DNA of 64,000 nt from NCBI RefSeq assembly GCF_021401135.1, contig NZ_JACBFO010000001.1:806001-870000 (forward strand), read 5' to 3'. This DNA is from Azonexus sp. R2A61. Its GTDB lineage: Bacteria; Pseudomonadota; Gammaproteobacteria; Burkholderiales; Rhodocyclaceae. The notes beneath the pieces were generated by a model. That model was not told where the DNA came from and ran no database searches. It saw only the letters and a list, made by a program, of their open reading frames with translations. The position numbers and the translations under genes were made by a program. Positions 1 through 10,067 of the stretch are shown one piece after another. Each line of letters starts with the position of its first letter. Within the stretch, counting starts at the first letter, position 1.

Positions 1-141
1 CTGGTCCAGCCGCTCGGTCAGGCCGTTCAGCGACAGCGTGAACTCGATGAAATGATCGAAGTTGCCGCTGTTCAGATAGGCCTGCCAACGACGGTCGAGC
101 GTCTTGGCGAGAGCGATGAGGACGTGGGGAAGGGAGCGCAT
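1..141 (-). CDS. Unknown protein, N-terminal 47 residues only
   Basis: A leftward reading frame opens with ATG at 141 and runs off the window edge without a stop. The visible residues begin [19 protein letters not shown] and continue with a short amphipathic stretch rich in Leu and Phe. I do not recognise the family, and there is no signal peptide or transmembrane helix in this part. The gene is divergent from prfA, with 126 bp between the two starts. In many betaproteobacteria hemA lies upstream of prfA on the same strand; here that position is taken by this opposite-strand gene. No convincing Shine-Dalgarno sequence precedes the ATG, so the start is tentative. Confidence 0.5.
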   Translation of the reverse strand, partial: MRSLPHVLIALAKTLDRRWQAYLNSGNFDHFIEFTLSLNGLTERLDQ

Positions 142-267
142 GCCGGGTCGGGAGCAAAAAGGGATTATCCCGTTCGCTTCCGGGCTTGGCAATCGCAGCG
201 GACGAAAGGCATGCATTGTCGGTTAACATATGGCCCCTTTGCGCCCTTCCCGCCTGCCGGCCGCTGC

Positions 268-1350
268 ATGAAGCCCTCCATTCGCCAGAAACTCGATCTG
301 CTGGTCGACCGCCTCGATGAAATCGACCGCATGCTGTCGTCGCCCGACGCGGCCGGCGACATGGCGCAGTTCACTCGGCTGTCGCGCGAGCGCGCCGAGG
401 TCGAGCCGGTGGTTGTGCAGTACACCGCCTTCCGCCAGGCTGAGAACGACATCGTCGAAGCCGAGGCGATGCTGGCCGATCCCGACATGCGCGAATTCGC
501 CGAGGAGGAGATGGCGGTTGCCCGCGGCAAGCTGCCGGCGCTCGAGGTCGAGCTGCAGAAGCTGCTGCTGCCCCGGGACCCCAACGACGAGCGCAACGTC
601 ATCCTGGAAATCCGTGCCGGTACCGGCGGCGACGAGTCGGCGCTGTTTGCCGGCGACCTGTTCCGCATGTACTCGCGTTACGCCGAGCGCCAGCGCTGGC
701 CGGTCGAAGTGCTGTCGGCCAGCGAATCCGATCTCGGCGGCTACAAGGAAGTGATCTGCCGCATCGCCGGCAACGGCGCCTATTCGCGGCTCAAGTTCGA
801 ATCCGGCGGCCACCGTGTGCAGCGCGTGCCGGAAACCGAAACCCAGGGGCGTATCCATACCTCGGCCTGCACCGTCGCGGTGATGCCGGAAGCCGACGAG
901 GTCGAGGATGTCGACCTCAACCCGGCCGACCTGCGCATCGACACCTTCCGCGCCTCGGGTGCCGGTGGTCAGCACATCAACAAGACCGATTCGGCGGTGC
1001 GCATCACCCACCTGCCGACCGGCATCGTCGCCGAATGTCAGGACGGCCGCTCGCAGCACGCCAACAAGGCGTCGGCGATGCGCGTGCTGGCGGCACGGAT
1101 CAAGGACGTGCAGGTGCGCGCCCAGCAAAGCCACATCGCCAGCACGCGCAAGAGCCTGATCGGTTCCGGCGACCGCTCCGAGCGCATCCGCACCTACAAC
1201 TTCCCGCAGTGCCGGGTCACCGATCACCGCATCAACCTGACGCTGTACAAGATCGCCGCGATCATGGAAGGCGACATGGACGAAGTGCTCGACGCGCTGG
1301 CCGCCGAACACCAGGCCGACCTGCTGGCCGAACTGGCCGAGCAGCAATGA
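268..1350 (+). CDS. prfA: Peptide chain release factor 1 (RF1)
   Basis: RF1 reads UAA and UAG stop codons and triggers peptide release on the ribosome. The product is 360 residues, the usual length. The codon-recognition tripeptide PxT is present as P188-E189-T190, and the catalytic GGQ is at 233-235; both sit at the same residue numbers as in E. coli RF1. The flanking stretch [18 protein letters not shown] is typical. I chose ATG 268 because it gives the family start [12 protein letters not shown]; the frame is open further upstream, but that extension is unrelated sequence. The stop codon overlaps the prmC start (ATGA), so the two are co-translated. This fits the biology, because PrmC methylates the GGQ glutamine. 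Confidence 0.97.
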   Translation: MKPSIRQKLDLLVDRLDEIDRMLSSPDAAGDMAQFTRLSRERAEVEPVVVQYTAFRQAENDIVEAEAMLADPDMREFAEEEMAVARGKLPALEVELQKLLLPRDPNDERNVILEIRAGTGGDESALFAGDLFRMYSRYAERQRWPVEVLSASESDLGGYKEVICRIAGNGAYSRLKFESGGHRVQRVPETETQGRIHTSACTVAVMPEADEVEDVDLNPADLRIDTFRASGAGGQHINKTDSAVRITHLPTGIVAECQDGRSQHANKASAMRVLAARIKDVQVRAQQSHIASTRKSLIGSGDRSERIRTYNFPQCRVTDHRINLTLYKIAAIMEGDMDEVLDALAAEHQADLLAELAEQQ

Positions 1351-2168
1351 CGCTGGGCGAGGCGCTGGCCGCCGCGCGCGGCCGCATCGACCGGCTCGAC
1401 GCCCGCTTGCTGCTGCAAACCGTCAGCGGCTGCACGCATGCGGATTTGCTGGCGCGGCCCGAAACGCCGCTGCTCGGGCCGGCCGCCGAGCAGTTTCTGG
1501 CCTGGGTCGACCGTCGTGCCGGCGGCGAACCGCTGGCCTATCTGGTCGGCGAGGCCGAGTTTCGCGGCCGGGTCTTCCAGGTATCGCCCGACGTGCTGAT
1601 TCCGCGGCCGGAAACCGAAATCCTGATCGATCTTGCGGTCGACCGCAGCAAAACGCTAAAAAATCCGCGACTGCTCGATCTCGGCACCGGTTCCGGCATC
1701 GTCGCCATTTCGCTGGCGCTGGAATGTCCGGCGGCCGAGCTTGTTGCGGTCGACCTGTCGCCGGCGGCAATTTCCGTCGCCCGCAACAATGCCGGGCGGC
1801 TGGGCGCGCGCGTCGGCTTCGTTGAGAGCGACTGGTTCTCGGCGCTGGCCGGGCAAAAATTCGACCTGATCGTTTCGAACCCGCCTTACGTCGCCGACGG
1901 CGATCCGCACCTGGCGCTGAACGGCCTGCCCTTCGAGCCGCAGATGGCGCTGACCGACGGCGAGCCGGGCGGCAACGGGCTGGCCTGCATCCGCCGTATC
2001 GTCGGCGAAGCGCCGGCCTATCTCAATGCCGGCGGCTGGCTGCTGTTCGAGCATGGCTACGACCAGGGCGAAGCCAGCCGGAACTTATTGCGCGCTACCG
2101 GGTTCCAAAGCGCGTTCACTCATCCCGACCTGGCCGGCATCGACCGCGTGTCCGGCGGTCAACTTTGA
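1347..2168 (+). CDS. prmC: Release factor glutamine methyltransferase
   Basis: PrmC uses S-adenosylmethionine to N5-methylate the GGQ glutamine of release factors. The product is 273 residues. An N-terminal helical substrate-binding domain is followed by a Rossmann-type methyltransferase domain with the SAM-binding motif [15 protein letters not shown] near residue 115 and the signature NPPY near residue 180. The ATG at 1347 overlaps the prfA stop by 4 bp, the usual prfA-prmC arrangement. Within the gene, 1634-1647 is a perfect copy of the palindrome TGCGGTCGACCGCA, discussed as a repeated word under findings. Confidence 0.95.
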   Translation: MTLGEALAAARGRIDRLDARLLLQTVSGCTHADLLARPETPLLGPAAEQFLAWVDRRAGGEPLAYLVGEAEFRGRVFQVSPDVLIPRPETEILIDLAVDRSKTLKNPRLLDLGTGSGIVAISLALECPAAELVAVDLSPAAISVARNNAGRLGARVGFVESDWFSALAGQKFDLIVSNPPYVADGDPHLALNGLPFEPQMALTDGEPGGNGLACIRRIVGEAPAYLNAGGWLLFEHGYDQGEASRNLLRATGFQSAFTHPDLAGIDRVSGGQL

Positions 2169-2184
2169 AAAGCAGGAGAAAAGC

Positions 2185-2508
2185 ATGTCCGACGTTCAGC
2201 AACGCATCCGGGAAACCGTGACCGGCAATCCGGTCGTCCTCTACATGAAGGGCGATGCCCGCTTCCCGCAGTGCGGTTTCTCGGCGACCGCGGTGCAGAT
2301 CCTCAAGGCCTGCGGCGTCGACGAGTTTGTCACGGTCAACGTGCTGGCCGACGAGGAAATCCGCCAGGGCATCAAGGAATACGCCAGCTGGCCGACCATT
2401 CCGCAGCTCTACGTCAAGGGCGAATTCGTCGGCGGCTGCGACATCATGCGCGAGATGTACCAGGCCGGCGAACTGCAGCAGATGCTGGAAGGCATCGCCA
2501 AGGTCTGA
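2185..2508 (+). CDS. grxD: Monothiol glutaredoxin Grx4/GrxD type
   Basis: This is a 107-residue monothiol glutaredoxin of the Fe-S cluster-binding class. It has the CGFS active site within [15 protein letters not shown], preceded by the conserved lysine of YMKG. The downstream [18 protein letters not shown] holds the glutathione-binding TIPQ and GGCD elements. Proteins of this class hold a glutathione-ligated [2Fe-2S] cluster and deliver or store clusters. AGGAG at 2174-2178 is well placed before ATG 2185. The gene lies 16 bp after prmC, and prfA-prmC-grxD is a familiar betaproteobacterial order. A strong terminator follows. Confidence 0.95.
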   Translation: MSDVQQRIRETVTGNPVVLYMKGDARFPQCGFSATAVQILKACGVDEFVTVNVLADEEIRQGIKEYASWPTIPQLYVKGEFVGGCDIMREMYQAGELQQMLEGIAKV

Positions 2509-2532
2509 GGCGACGCCCGCCGTGCAGGACCG

Positions 2533-2556
2533 AGGCCGCCCGCGGGCGGCCTTTTT
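2533..2556 (+). terminator. Rho-independent terminator after grxD
   Basis: The inverted repeat AGGCCGCCC / GGGCGGCCT with a very short loop is followed by TTTTT at 2552-2556 on the plus strand. It closes the prfA-prmC-grxD unit and sits just before the convergent cheB stop. The minus strand lacks a U tract after the hairpin, so termination is expected mainly for rightward transcripts. Confidence 0.85.
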
Positions 2557-2558
2557 CG

Positions 2559-3650
2559 TCAACCCTTGCGGCTGATCCGCCCGAGGATGGCCTCGGGGAT
2601 GTTTTTCAGCGCCAGCACCCGGTCGACCGCACCCAGCTTGACCGCCTCCTTGGGCATGCCGTAAACCACGCAGCTGTCCTCGTCCTGGCCGACCGTCCAG
2701 GCGCCGGCATCGTGCATCTCCTTGAGCCCCTTGGCGCCGTCGTCGCCCATGCCGGTCATGATGATGCCGACCGCGTTGCGCCCGGCGAAGCGGGCCGCCG
2801 AGCGGAACAGGACGTCGACCGATGGACAGTGGCGGCTGACCGGCGGGCCCTCGACGACGTCGACGACGTACTGGGCGCCGTTGCGGCGCAGCATCATGTG
2901 CTTGCCGCCGGGGGCGATCAGGGCGCGCCCGGCCATCACCCGGTCGCCGTGCGCCGCCTCCTTGACCTCGATCTGGCAGAGGCTGTTCAGCCGCTGGGCG
3001 AAGGCCGCGGTGAACTTCGCGGGCATGTGCTGGACGATGACCAGGCCCGGGCAGACGCGGGGCAGGGCGGTGAGCACGACTTCCAGGGCCTGCGTGCCGC
3101 CGGTTGAGGTGCCGATGGCGACGATGTTCTCGGTGGTCTGGGCCATCGCCTGGCCGTGCTCGGCCGGGGCCAGCATGACGTCGGCCGACAGCTTGGCCGG
3201 GCCCGGGCCGAGCGGGGCCAGCGGTCGCGCCGGGCCGAGGCGCTTGAGGTTGGCCTTGGCGGCGGCGCGGATGGCGTGGATCAGTTCGCTGGCGCTTTCA
3301 AGCAGGAACTGGCGCAGCGCGGTCTTCGGCTTGGTGACGATGGCGAAGGCGCCGGCGGCGAGCACCTGCATCGCGGTTTCCGAACCGCGCTCGGTCAGCG
3401 TCGAACAGATGATCACCGGCGTCGGGCGGCTGGCCATGATCTTCTTGAGGAAGGTCACGCCGTCCATGCGCGGCATCTCGACGTCGAGCACGATGACGTC
3501 GGGCCAGGCCTTCTGCATCCGCTCGAGCGCGAAGATCGGGTCCGGTGCGGTGGCGATCACCTCGATCCCGGCATCTTCGCCGAGGCTGGCCGAGAGAACC
3601 TGGCGGACGACGGCGGAGTCGTCGACGATCATTACCTTGATGGTTTGCAT
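2559..3650 (-). CDS. cheB: Chemotaxis protein-glutamate methylesterase CheB
   Basis: CheB removes methyl groups from, and deamidates, chemoreceptors after phosphorylation by CheA. The product is 363 residues. An N-terminal receiver domain has D10/D11 and the phospho-acceptor D56 in [11 protein letters not shown]. After a Pro/Ala linker (about 138-172) comes the esterase domain, with the catalytic triad Ser182 (GTSTGG), His208 (IVQHMP) and Asp304 (MTGMGDDG). The gene is last in the leftward che operon and overlaps cheD by 19 bp. Together with CheR and CheD it gives a full receptor-adaptation module. Confidence 0.96.
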   Translation of the reverse strand: MQTIKVMIVDDSAVVRQVLSASLGEDAGIEVIATAPDPIFALERMQKAWPDVIVLDVEMPRMDGVTFLKKIMASRPTPVIICSTLTERGSETAMQVLAAGAFAIVTKPKTALRQFLLESASELIHAIRAAAKANLKRLGPARPLAPLGPGPAKLSADVMLAPAEHGQAMAQTTENIVAIGTSTGGTQALEVVLTALPRVCPGLVIVQHMPAKFTAAFAQRLNSLCQIEVKEAAHGDRVMAGRALIAPGGKHMMLRRNGAQYVVDVVEGPPVSRHCPSVDVLFRSAARFAGRNAVGIIMTGMGDDGAKGLKEMHDAGAWTVGQDEDSCVVYGMPKEAVKLGAVDRVLALKNIPEAILGRISRKG

Positions 3651-4165
3651 GCGGTGCTTTCTCCTGAGTCAGCCTGGTCTGCGACCAGGGTCGAATGCCT
3701 GAGATGGACGTGGCCGCTCCAGATGTCGAAGAGCAGGTGGCGATGGCCGTAGCCTTCGACATGCCCGCCGACACAGGTCAGGCAATGGTTTTGCAGCAGC
3801 GCCAGGGCGGCCTCGACGTTTTTCTTGCCGATGTGCCGGTCGTTGCGTCGGGTCAGTTCGGGAAACATGTTGCCGCCGCCGAAGATGCGCAGGCGGAAGC
3901 TGGCCGGGGTCAGGCCGTGGCGGCGGATTTCATCGAGCATCAACTGCATCGCCTCGTCGGCATAGCGTCCGTCCGGCAACGCGCCGCAGCGGCTGCCGCG
4001 GCTGGGCAGCATGAAGTGGCTCATGCCGCCGACCAATTCCTGCGGGTGCCAGAAAACCAGCGAGACGCACGAGCCGAGCACGGTACGCAGGCGCGTGTAG
4101 CGGTCGCCGAAGTGGAGTTCGCCGGGTTGCAGGAAATACTCGATGACACCGTCGGGCTTACGCAT
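3632..4165 (-). CDS. cheD: Chemoreceptor glutamine deamidase CheD
   Basis: CheD deamidates glutamines of MCPs and in some species also interacts with CheC-type phosphatases. The product is 177 residues. The catalytic cysteine is C33 in [11 protein letters not shown] and the histidine is H50 in GGMSHFMLP; the glycine-rich [10 protein letters not shown] motif follows. No cheC is present in this window. It overlaps cheR by 8 bp upstream and cheB by 19 bp downstream, indicating tight translational coupling. The C-terminal 20 residues or so lie in the overlap and are of lower conservation. Confidence 0.95.
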   Translation of the reverse strand: MRKPDGVIEYFLQPGELHFGDRYTRLRTVLGSCVSLVFWHPQELVGGMSHFMLPSRGSRCGALPDGRYADEAMQLMLDEIRRHGLTPASFRLRIFGGGNMFPELTRRNDRHIGKKNVEAALALLQNHCLTCVGGHVEGYGHRHLLFDIWSGHVHLRHSTLVADQADSGESTACKPSR

Positions 4166-4985
4166 CGGGCTTGCGGTAGATCGAAGGGCGGACCGGCTTC
4201 AGCGCCTCGGTGATGCCGTTCAGGTTTTCCGAATGGCTGATCATGAAGTGGCCGCCGGGCCGGAGCATCGGCAGGAGGCGGCGGACGACCTGCTGCTTGG
4301 TTTCGACGTCGAAGTAGATCATCACGTTGCGCAGGAAGATGACGTCGAAGATGCCGAGATTGGGCAGGGCGTTGTTCAGATTGATCTGGCGAAAGCCGAC
4401 CCGCTCGCGCAACGCCGGATTGATCAGGACGCTGCCCTCGTGGGCGCCGATGCCGCGCAGGCAGTGCTTGTGCAGCAGGGGCCGGGGGATGCCGTCGCAA
4501 TCGGCGAGCGGATAGAGGCCGCCGGCCGCTTCCTTGAGGACGCGGGTGCTCAGGTCGGACGCGACGATTTCCCAGGGGCGCTGCAGGCCGAGGCTTTCGG
4601 CGAGCACCATGGCGATCGTGTAGGGCTCCTCGCCGCTCGAGCAGGCAGCGCTCCAGACGCGGAACGGGCCGCGTCCGATGGCGCCGGGCAGGATCTGGTC
4701 GCGCAGGAAATCGAAATGCTTCGGCTCGCGGAAGAAGTAGGTCTCGTTGGTGGTCAGCAGGTCGATGGCGTGCTGCATTTCCTGAGCGTTTCCCTGGACC
4801 TGCCGGAAATACTCGCTGTAGCTGCCGATCTCGAGCTGGCGCAGGCGCTTCGACAGGCGCCCGGCGACCAGCGGTTTCTTGGCGTCGCCCAGGCTGATTC
4901 CCGCCTGCTTGTGGATCAGGCTGCGGAACAGCTGGAACTCCTTGTCGCTGAGTACGGCGGGGGCGCCTGGATTTTCCCGGACCAC
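4158..4985 (-). CDS. cheR: Chemotaxis protein methyltransferase CheR
   Basis: CheR methylates receptor glutamates using SAM. The product is 275 residues. The N-terminal helical domain has NETYFFREPKHFDFL and the C-terminal domain has the SAM site WSAACSSGEEPYTIAM, then FDVIFLRNVMIYFD and GGHFMISHSENL. No TPR extension is present, so this is the simple chemotaxis type. It sits 13 bp after cheW and overlaps cheD. Confidence 0.96.
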   Translation of the reverse strand: MVRENPGAPAVLSDKEFQLFRSLIHKQAGISLGDAKKPLVAGRLSKRLRQLEIGSYSEYFRQVQGNAQEMQHAIDLLTTNETYFFREPKHFDFLRDQILPGAIGRGPFRVWSAACSSGEEPYTIAMVLAESLGLQRPWEIVASDLSTRVLKEAAGGLYPLADCDGIPRPLLHKHCLRGIGAHEGSVLINPALRERVGFRQINLNNALPNLGIFDVIFLRNVMIYFDVETKQQVVRRLLPMLRPGGHFMISHSENLNGITEALKPVRPSIYRKPDA

Positions 4986-4998
4986 GATCCGCTCCCGC

Positions 4999-5532
4999 TC
5001 AGCCAGCCGCCAGCGCCGCTTCGGGGCGCTCGGCGAAGGCCGACAAGGTGGCCAGCTCGTCGACCGAGAGCACGCGTCCCATGTCGAGCAGGATCACGAA
5101 GCGGCCGGCGATCTTGCCCATGCCGGAAATGAAGTCGGCGCGGATGCGCGCGCCGAAAGCCGGCGGCGGCTCGATCTCGGCCTGCGGGATCTCGAGGACC
5201 TCGCTGACCGTATCGACGACGATGCCGATCACTTGGTGATCGTCGTCGGCGCCGAGTTCGATGATGACGATGCAGGTGCGCCGGGTGACCTCGGTGGCTG
5301 GCGCACCGAAGCGCGCCTTCAGGTCGATTACCGGCACCACCGCGCCGCGCAGGTTGATGACGCCGCGAATGCTGGGCGGCATCATCGGCACGGTGGTGAT
5401 CTGGCCGAATTCGATGATTTCCTTGACGCTCAGGGTCTCGACGGCAAACATCTCGCCGCCCAGGGTGAAGGTCAGGTACTGGCGCGGCTCGGCCGGCTGT
5501 GCCGCGGTTGCCGTGGGAGCGGGCGAATGCAT
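4999..5532 (-). CDS. cheW: Chemotaxis coupling protein CheW
   Basis: CheW is the scaffold that joins CheA to receptors. The product is 177 residues: a short Ala/Pro-rich N-terminus (1-16), then a single CheW domain. Recognisable segments are YLTFTLGGEMFAVETLSVKEI, IRGVINLRGAVVPVIDLK and ISGMGKIAGRFVILLDMGRVL. It starts 3 bp after the upstream MCP stop and is followed by cheR, so receptor, coupler and methyltransferase are adjacent in one transcript. Confidence 0.95.
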   Translation of the reverse strand: MHSPAPTATAAQPAEPRQYLTFTLGGEMFAVETLSVKEIIEFGQITTVPMMPPSIRGVINLRGAVVPVIDLKARFGAPATEVTRRTCIVIIELGADDDHQVIGIVVDTVSEVLEIPQAEIEPPPAFGARIRADFISGMGKIAGRFVILLDMGRVLSVDELATLSAFAERPEAALAAG

Positions 5533-5535
5533 GGC

Positions 5536-7140
5536 TCAGCCCTCGAACTGGACGAAATCGGCATGGCTGAACACCGCTGCCTTGCCTTTGCCCTTGGCCG
5601 GCGACTCCTGACGCAGCGCGCGGTGGCCGGCGTCGCGCGGGTTGGCGCTGCCGACCCGGAAGAAGGACATCACCTGGGTCAGGCTTTCAGCCTGCGAGCT
5701 CATCTCCTCGGCGGTGGCAGCCAGTTCTTCCGACGACGACGCATTCTGCTGGGTGGCCTGGCTGAGCTGGGTCATCGCGGCGTTGATCTGGCCGACGCCG
5801 GAGCTTTGTTCGTCGGAGGCCGAGGTGATTTCCTGGACTAGGTCGGAGGTCTTGGTGATGGTCGGGATGATCACCTCGAACAGGTCGCCGGCGCGCTCGG
5901 CCAGGGCCACGCTGCTCTTGGCGGTTTCGCTGATTTCCTGGGCGGCGATCTGGCTGCGCTCGGCCAGCTTGCGCACTTCGGCGGCGACCACCGCGAAGCC
6001 CTTGCCGTGCTCGCCGGCACGGGCCGCTTCGATGGCGGCGTTGAGCGCGAGCAGATTGGTCTGGTAGGCGATGTCGTCGACGATGCCGATCTTGTCGGCG
6101 ATGCTCTTCATCGCGGTGACCGTCGAGCGCACTGCCTCGCCGCCTTCGACGGCTTCCTTGGCGGCCTTGCTGGCCATGCCGTCGGTGAGCTTGGCGTTAT
6201 CGCTGTTCTGCGTCACCGAGGCGGCCATTTCTTCCATCGACGCCGAGGTTTCCTCGACCGACGCGGCCTGTTCGGAAGACGATTGCGACAGGCTCTGGGC
6301 GGTTGCCGACACTTCTTCCGAGGCGCTGGCCAGGGATTCGGCGGTGGCGCGGACTTCGGCAATCGTCGAGGACAGGCGTTCGACCATGTTGCGCAGGTTG
6401 AACAGCAGGCTGTCGTTGTCGCCCGGCTTGGTGTCGACGCGGAGGGTCATGTCGCCTTCCGACATCGCCTTGATGATTTCGGCGGCGTAGGCCGGTTCGC
6501 CACCCAGTTGGCGCATCAGGCTGCGGGTGATCAGCAGGCCGATCAGGCTGACGGCGATCAGCGTGGCCAGGCCGGTGACGATGGCTACCCAATGGGCATT
6601 GGCTTCGGTGGCGGTGGCTTCGTCGGCGGCCTTCTTGCCGAGTTCGGCGTTGTACTGGCGATGTTCCTCGAAGGCTTCCCAGAGCCGGGCCATCACGCGC
6701 TGGTTGGCCATCAGCAGGTCACGCGCTTCTTCCATCTTGTTGGCCCGCGAGAGGATCAGGACCTTCTCTCGCAACTGGTCGAAATCGGCCAGGGCGGCGC
6801 GATCCGCCGCCAGCAGGCTACGGTCCTTGTCGTCGGTGAGCAGTGTTTCGTAAGCCTTGAGCGCTTCATCGATATCCTTGCGGCTGGTGCTCATCCGTTC
6901 CTCGATGCCGGCCATCACCTTGTCGTCGGAGGCGGCGATGTGCTGCCAGAGCTGGGTGCGCATCGCGGCCATCGGCGAGAAGGCCTGGTCGATGGTGAGC
7001 AGGCTGGGAACGGTATTGGCGTTGCCGTAGTTGGCCGAGTTGAAGACCCGGTTCATCTGGGTCAGGCCGAGGACGGCGAGGAGGACGACGCCAAGTGCTG
7101 CCGAGAGCACGAGGAAGATCATTTTTTTGGTGACGGTCAT
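5536..7140 (-). CDS. Methyl-accepting chemotaxis protein (transmembrane receptor)
   Basis: A 534-residue class of receptor with an N-terminal transmembrane helix (about 7-27), a periplasmic four-helix-bundle-like sensor (about 30-185), a second membrane helix (about 187-208), a HAMP domain and a cytoplasmic signalling domain. The hairpin tip [40 protein letters not shown] is present in full (here split: [20 protein letters not shown] then [20 protein letters not shown]). Start ATG 7140 gives the membrane anchor [14 protein letters not shown]; an upstream open extension has no receptor features. The ligand cannot be read from sequence. It lies between cheA and cheW and is probably the operon's dedicated receptor. 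Confidence 0.93.
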   Translation of the reverse strand: MTVTKKMIFLVLSAALGVVLLAVLGLTQMNRVFNSANYGNANTVPSLLTIDQAFSPMAAMRTQLWQHIAASDDKVMAGIEERMSTSRKDIDEALKAYETLLTDDKDRSLLAADRAALADFDQLREKVLILSRANKMEEARDLLMANQRVMARLWEAFEEHRQYNAELGKKAADEATATEANAHWVAIVTGLATLIAVSLIGLLITRSLMRQLGGEPAYAAEIIKAMSEGDMTLRVDTKPGDNDSLLFNLRNMVERLSSTIAEVRATAESLASASEEVSATAQSLSQSSSEQAASVEETSASMEEMAASVTQNSDNAKLTDGMASKAAKEAVEGGEAVRSTVTAMKSIADKIGIVDDIAYQTNLLALNAAIEAARAGEHGKGFAVVAAEVRKLAERSQIAAQEISETAKSSVALAERAGDLFEVIIPTITKTSDLVQEITSASDEQSSGVGQINAAMTQLSQATQQNASSSEELAATAEEMSSQAESLTQVMSFFRVGSANPRDAGHRALRQESPAKGKGKAAVFSHADFVQFEG

Positions 7141-7202
7141 GATGGGTCTCCGGGGAGGAAGGGTTGCCGCTGGCGGCAGACGATGATTGGAAGGGCTGCG
7201 GT

Positions 7203-9341
7203 TTAGGTGTTGCTGGTGCATGTTTCGGTGCCGCCGGTTGCCGCCGGCTGGCTTTGCTGGGTGACCTGCCTGACCAGGCCCGGGATGTCGAGGATCAGGG
7301 CGACCTCGCCACTGCCCAGGATGGTCGAGCCGCCGATGCCGCGGATCTGGCTGAAGACCTTGCCGAGCGGTTTGATCACGGTCTGGAACTCGCCCATCAG
7401 GCGATCGACGACGAGGCCGGCACGCTGTCCAGCGTACTGGACGACGACCACGTTTTCGCGCGTCGGGGGCGGTGCGCTGACCTCGAATTGCTCGCGCAGG
7501 CGGACGAAAGGCAGGACGCTGCCGCGCAGGTTGAGGTAGTCCGGCGCTGTCTGCTCGCTGGCCGGCAGCGCCGGCAGTTCGATGCATTCGACCACCATGT
7601 CGAGCGGCAGCACGTAGGCGGCGTTGCCGACGCCGACCATGAAGCCGTCGATGATCGCCAGGGTCAGCGGCAGGCGGATGCGTACCGTGGTGCCGACACC
7701 CTCGACGCTTTCGATGTCGACGGTGCCGCGCAGCGCCATGATGTTGCGCTTGACCACGTCCATGCCGACGCCGCGGCCGGAGAGCTTGCTCACCTGTTCG
7801 GCGGTGGAGAAGCCCGGCTCGAAGACGAGGTTGAAGATTTCCTTGTCGGACAGGGCCTGGCTCTCGCCGATCAGGCCGCGTTCGATCGCCTTCTTGAGGA
7901 TCCGCGCCTTGTTCAGGCCGCCGCCGTCGTCGCTGACTTCGATGACGATGCTGCCGGATTCGTGGAAGGCGTTGAGGCGGAGTTGCCCGGTGGCCGGTTT
8001 GCCCCGCGCCAGGCGGACCTCGGCGGGTTCGATGCCGTGGTCCATCGAGTTGCGGACGATGTGGGTCAGCGGGTCGCCGATCTTCTCGACGACGGTCTTG
8101 TCGAGTTCGGTATCGCCGCCGCGGATGTCGAGCGCGATGTCCTTGCCGATTTCCTTGGCGACGTCCCTGACCACCCGCCGGAAGCGGTTGAAGGTGGCCC
8201 CGATCTGCACCATGCGCAGGGTCAGTGCCGAGTCGCGGACGTCTTCGACCAGCCGCGAGACCAGGGTCGTCGCCTCGATCAGCGCCGGCAGCTTCGAGTT
8301 ACGTGCGACCATGCTGGCGCCGGCGCCGGCGATGATCAGTTCTCCGACCAGGTTGATCAGTTGGTCGAGCTTGCCGGCGTCGACCCGGATCAGGCTGCTT
8401 TCGCTGCTCTTGTTCTCCTTGACCGACGGCTCAGCGACTTCTCCGCCGAGCATGCTGGCTGCTCCCGCGGGGGCATCGCCGGGGTGGTTCAGCGCGGCAA
8501 TCTCTTCCGGGCCAAGACTGCCCAGCGCGAGCAGGATGGCCTGCATCCCGGCGTCCTTATCCAGCGTGTCGATCATCCGGCGGTACGTGTCCAGCGGAGC
8601 ACCCGGCGGCAGCACATGGATCAGGCAGTCGTCGCGGATGAACTCGAAGGCGCCATTGATCTCGTCCGGCGTCCGGTCGCTGGCAAAAGCCAGTTCGACG
8701 CCGAGATAGCAGGCTTCCGGATCGATTTCCGCGAGCGATGGAATGGCATCGGTCACGCAATGAAGCGCAGCGATTTCGCCGAGTGTCGCCAGGTAGCGGA
8801 GGATGGATACGGGGTCCATGCCATGGCGCAACACGTCCGGGCCGAAGCGCAGCGAAATGTGCCAATGCGGGTTGTTGACCGCAGCAAGGTCGGCTGTTGT
8901 CGCCGGCTTGTCCGCCGACGGCTGTTTGGCGTCTGCGGCGAGCGCTGCGTCGAGGTAGCTTTCCAGCCTGGCCTGCAATGCCTGTCCGTCGGCCTGGATG
9001 GCTGCGCCCGGAGAGGCCTGGGCGGCCAGCAGTTCGATCAGCTGTCCGAGGTGGTCGCCGGCTTTCAGCAGCAGGGCGCCGAGGCCCGGGTCGAGCGCGA
9101 TTTCGTTGTTGCGGACGCGGTCGAGCACGCTCTCGGCAACGTGGGTGAAGGCGACGATGTGGTCGAGGCCGAACAGGCCGGCGCTGCCCTTGATGGTGTG
9201 GGCGGCGCGGAAGATGGCGTTGATCGTTTCCGGGTCGTTCGGCCGGCTTTCCATGTCGAGCAGGGCTTCTTCCATCTGCAGCAGCAGTTCCCGGCTTTCG
9301 GCGATGAAGGTCTGCAGGGGGTCTTCGTGTTCGGCGCTCAT
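7203..9341 (-). CDS. cheA: Chemotaxis histidine kinase CheA
   Basis: The 712-residue CheA has the phosphotransfer domain with His48 in [15 protein letters not shown], a variable middle region (about 135-300), a dimerisation helix pair with [14 protein letters not shown], the ATPase domain ([41 protein letters not shown]) and a C-terminal CheW-like domain. The middle region reads as a folded domain ([19 protein letters not shown]) instead of the usual CheY/CheB-binding P2, so phosphotransfer partners may be bound differently. ATG 9341 overlaps the STAS gene stop by 4 bp. It phosphorylates CheY and CheB of the same operon. Confidence 0.95.
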   Translation of the reverse strand: MSAEHEDPLQTFIAESRELLLQMEEALLDMESRPNDPETINAIFRAAHTIKGSAGLFGLDHIVAFTHVAESVLDRVRNNEIALDPGLGALLLKAGDHLGQLIELLAAQASPGAAIQADGQALQARLESYLDAALAADAKQPSADKPATTADLAAVNNPHWHISLRFGPDVLRHGMDPVSILRYLATLGEIAALHCVTDAIPSLAEIDPEACYLGVELAFASDRTPDEINGAFEFIRDDCLIHVLPPGAPLDTYRRMIDTLDKDAGMQAILLALGSLGPEEIAALNHPGDAPAGAASMLGGEVAEPSVKENKSSESSLIRVDAGKLDQLINLVGELIIAGAGASMVARNSKLPALIEATTLVSRLVEDVRDSALTLRMVQIGATFNRFRRVVRDVAKEIGKDIALDIRGGDTELDKTVVEKIGDPLTHIVRNSMDHGIEPAEVRLARGKPATGQLRLNAFHESGSIVIEVSDDGGGLNKARILKKAIERGLIGESQALSDKEIFNLVFEPGFSTAEQVSKLSGRGVGMDVVKRNIMALRGTVDIESVEGVGTTVRIRLPLTLAIIDGFMVGVGNAAYVLPLDMVVECIELPALPASEQTAPDYLNLRGSVLPFVRLREQFEVSAPPPTRENVVVVQYAGQRAGLVVDRLMGEFQTVIKPLGKVFSQIRGIGGSTILGSGEVALILDIPGLVRQVTQQSQPAATGGTETCTSNT

Positions 9342-9658
9342 TGTCCGGCCTCGCTTTCCTGGTGAAGGGCGTCGCTGCCCAGCTGTTCGTTCAGCCGGAC
9401 AAGGTCGAACAGCCCGCGGACCGCGGCGCTGGGGTTCGCCAGCTCGAGCTGGCGGCCTTCGCCGTTGGCCAGGCGCTTGGCCGCCAGCAGCAGTTGCAGG
9501 CCGGCGCTGTCGATTTCGGCGACTTCGGCAAGCTGCAGCCGGATGTCGTCGGTGCCGGCCATTTCGCCGATCAGGCGGTCGCGCCATTCGCTGGCGGTAT
9601 AGATCGTCAGTTCGCCGCTGATGGTGATGTCGCGGCTGCTGCGGGCGGATTCGTTCAT
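9338..9658 (-). CDS. STAS-domain protein of the che operon
   Basis: A 106-residue single STAS domain, the fold of anti-sigma-factor antagonists and of MlaB. The central ID-SAGLQLLLAAKRLA segment includes the serine (about S52) that is phosphorylated in SpoIIAA-type proteins. STAS proteins next to cheA occur in several proteobacterial che clusters, but their role is not firmly established; I infer a scaffold or partner-switch role in the array. It overlaps cheA by 4 bp and follows cheY by 25 bp. No cognate anti-sigma kinase is encoded nearby. Confidence 0.88.
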   Translation of the reverse strand: MNESARSSRDITISGELTIYTASEWRDRLIGEMAGTDDIRLQLAEVAEIDSAGLQLLLAAKRLANGEGRQLELANPSAAVRGLFDLVRLNEQLGSDALHQESEAGQ

Positions 9659-9683
9659 GATTGCGCCTCCTCGGGCTGGGGAT

Positions 9684-10052
9684 TCAGGGCAGGATCAGCT
9701 TGCCGACCGCTGCCAGCATCTGTGCCGGCTGGAAGGGCTTGACCACCCAGGCCTTGGCGCCGGCGGCCTGGCCGGCCTGCTTCTTGGCGTCGCCGGCTTC
9801 GGTTGTGAGCATGATCACCGGGGTGAATTTGTAGGCCGGCAGCTGCTTGCTTTCCTTGACGAAGGTGATGCCGTCCATGTTGGGCATGTTCACGTCGCTG
9901 ATGATCAGGTGGATCTTGCGACCGTCGAGTTTCTTCAATCCGTCGACGCCGTCGCACGCTTCGATCACGTCGTAGCCGGCGCCCTTGAGGGCGATGCTGA
10001 CGACTTGCCGCAGCGACGCGGAGTCATCGACGATCAGGATGGTCTTGGCCAT
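9684..10052 (-). CDS. cheY: Chemotaxis response regulator CheY
   Basis: A stand-alone 122-residue receiver domain: D9/D10 in IVDDSASLRQ, phospho-acceptor D53 in IISDVNMPNMDG, and conserved Lys105 in VVKPFQPAQ. I prefer ATG 10052, preceded by GGAG at a good distance, over an in-frame ATG at 10067 that would add five residues. Phospho-CheY would bind the flagellar switch or another motility output. It follows the compact MCP-like gene by 15 bp. Confidence 0.94.
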   Translation of the reverse strand: MAKTILIVDDSASLRQVVSIALKGAGYDVIEACDGVDGLKKLDGRKIHLIISDVNMPNMDGITFVKESKQLPAYKFTPVIMLTTEAGDAKKQAGQAAGAKAWVVKPFQPAQMLAAVGKLILP

Positions 10053-10067
10053 GGTTTTCTCCGTCAT

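Noticed and set aside
223..1347. Long open frames on the minus strand across prfA
   Set aside because: They mirror a clear RF1 gene in high-GC DNA, have low-complexity translations and no start signals. The same reason excludes the other long antisense frames, such as 16675-18963, 26259-29258 and 41646-44075.
9338..9658. STAS gene as MlaB of the Mla system
   Set aside because: The fold is shared, but it is inside the che operon and over 50 kb from mlaFED, so a chemotaxis role is more likely.
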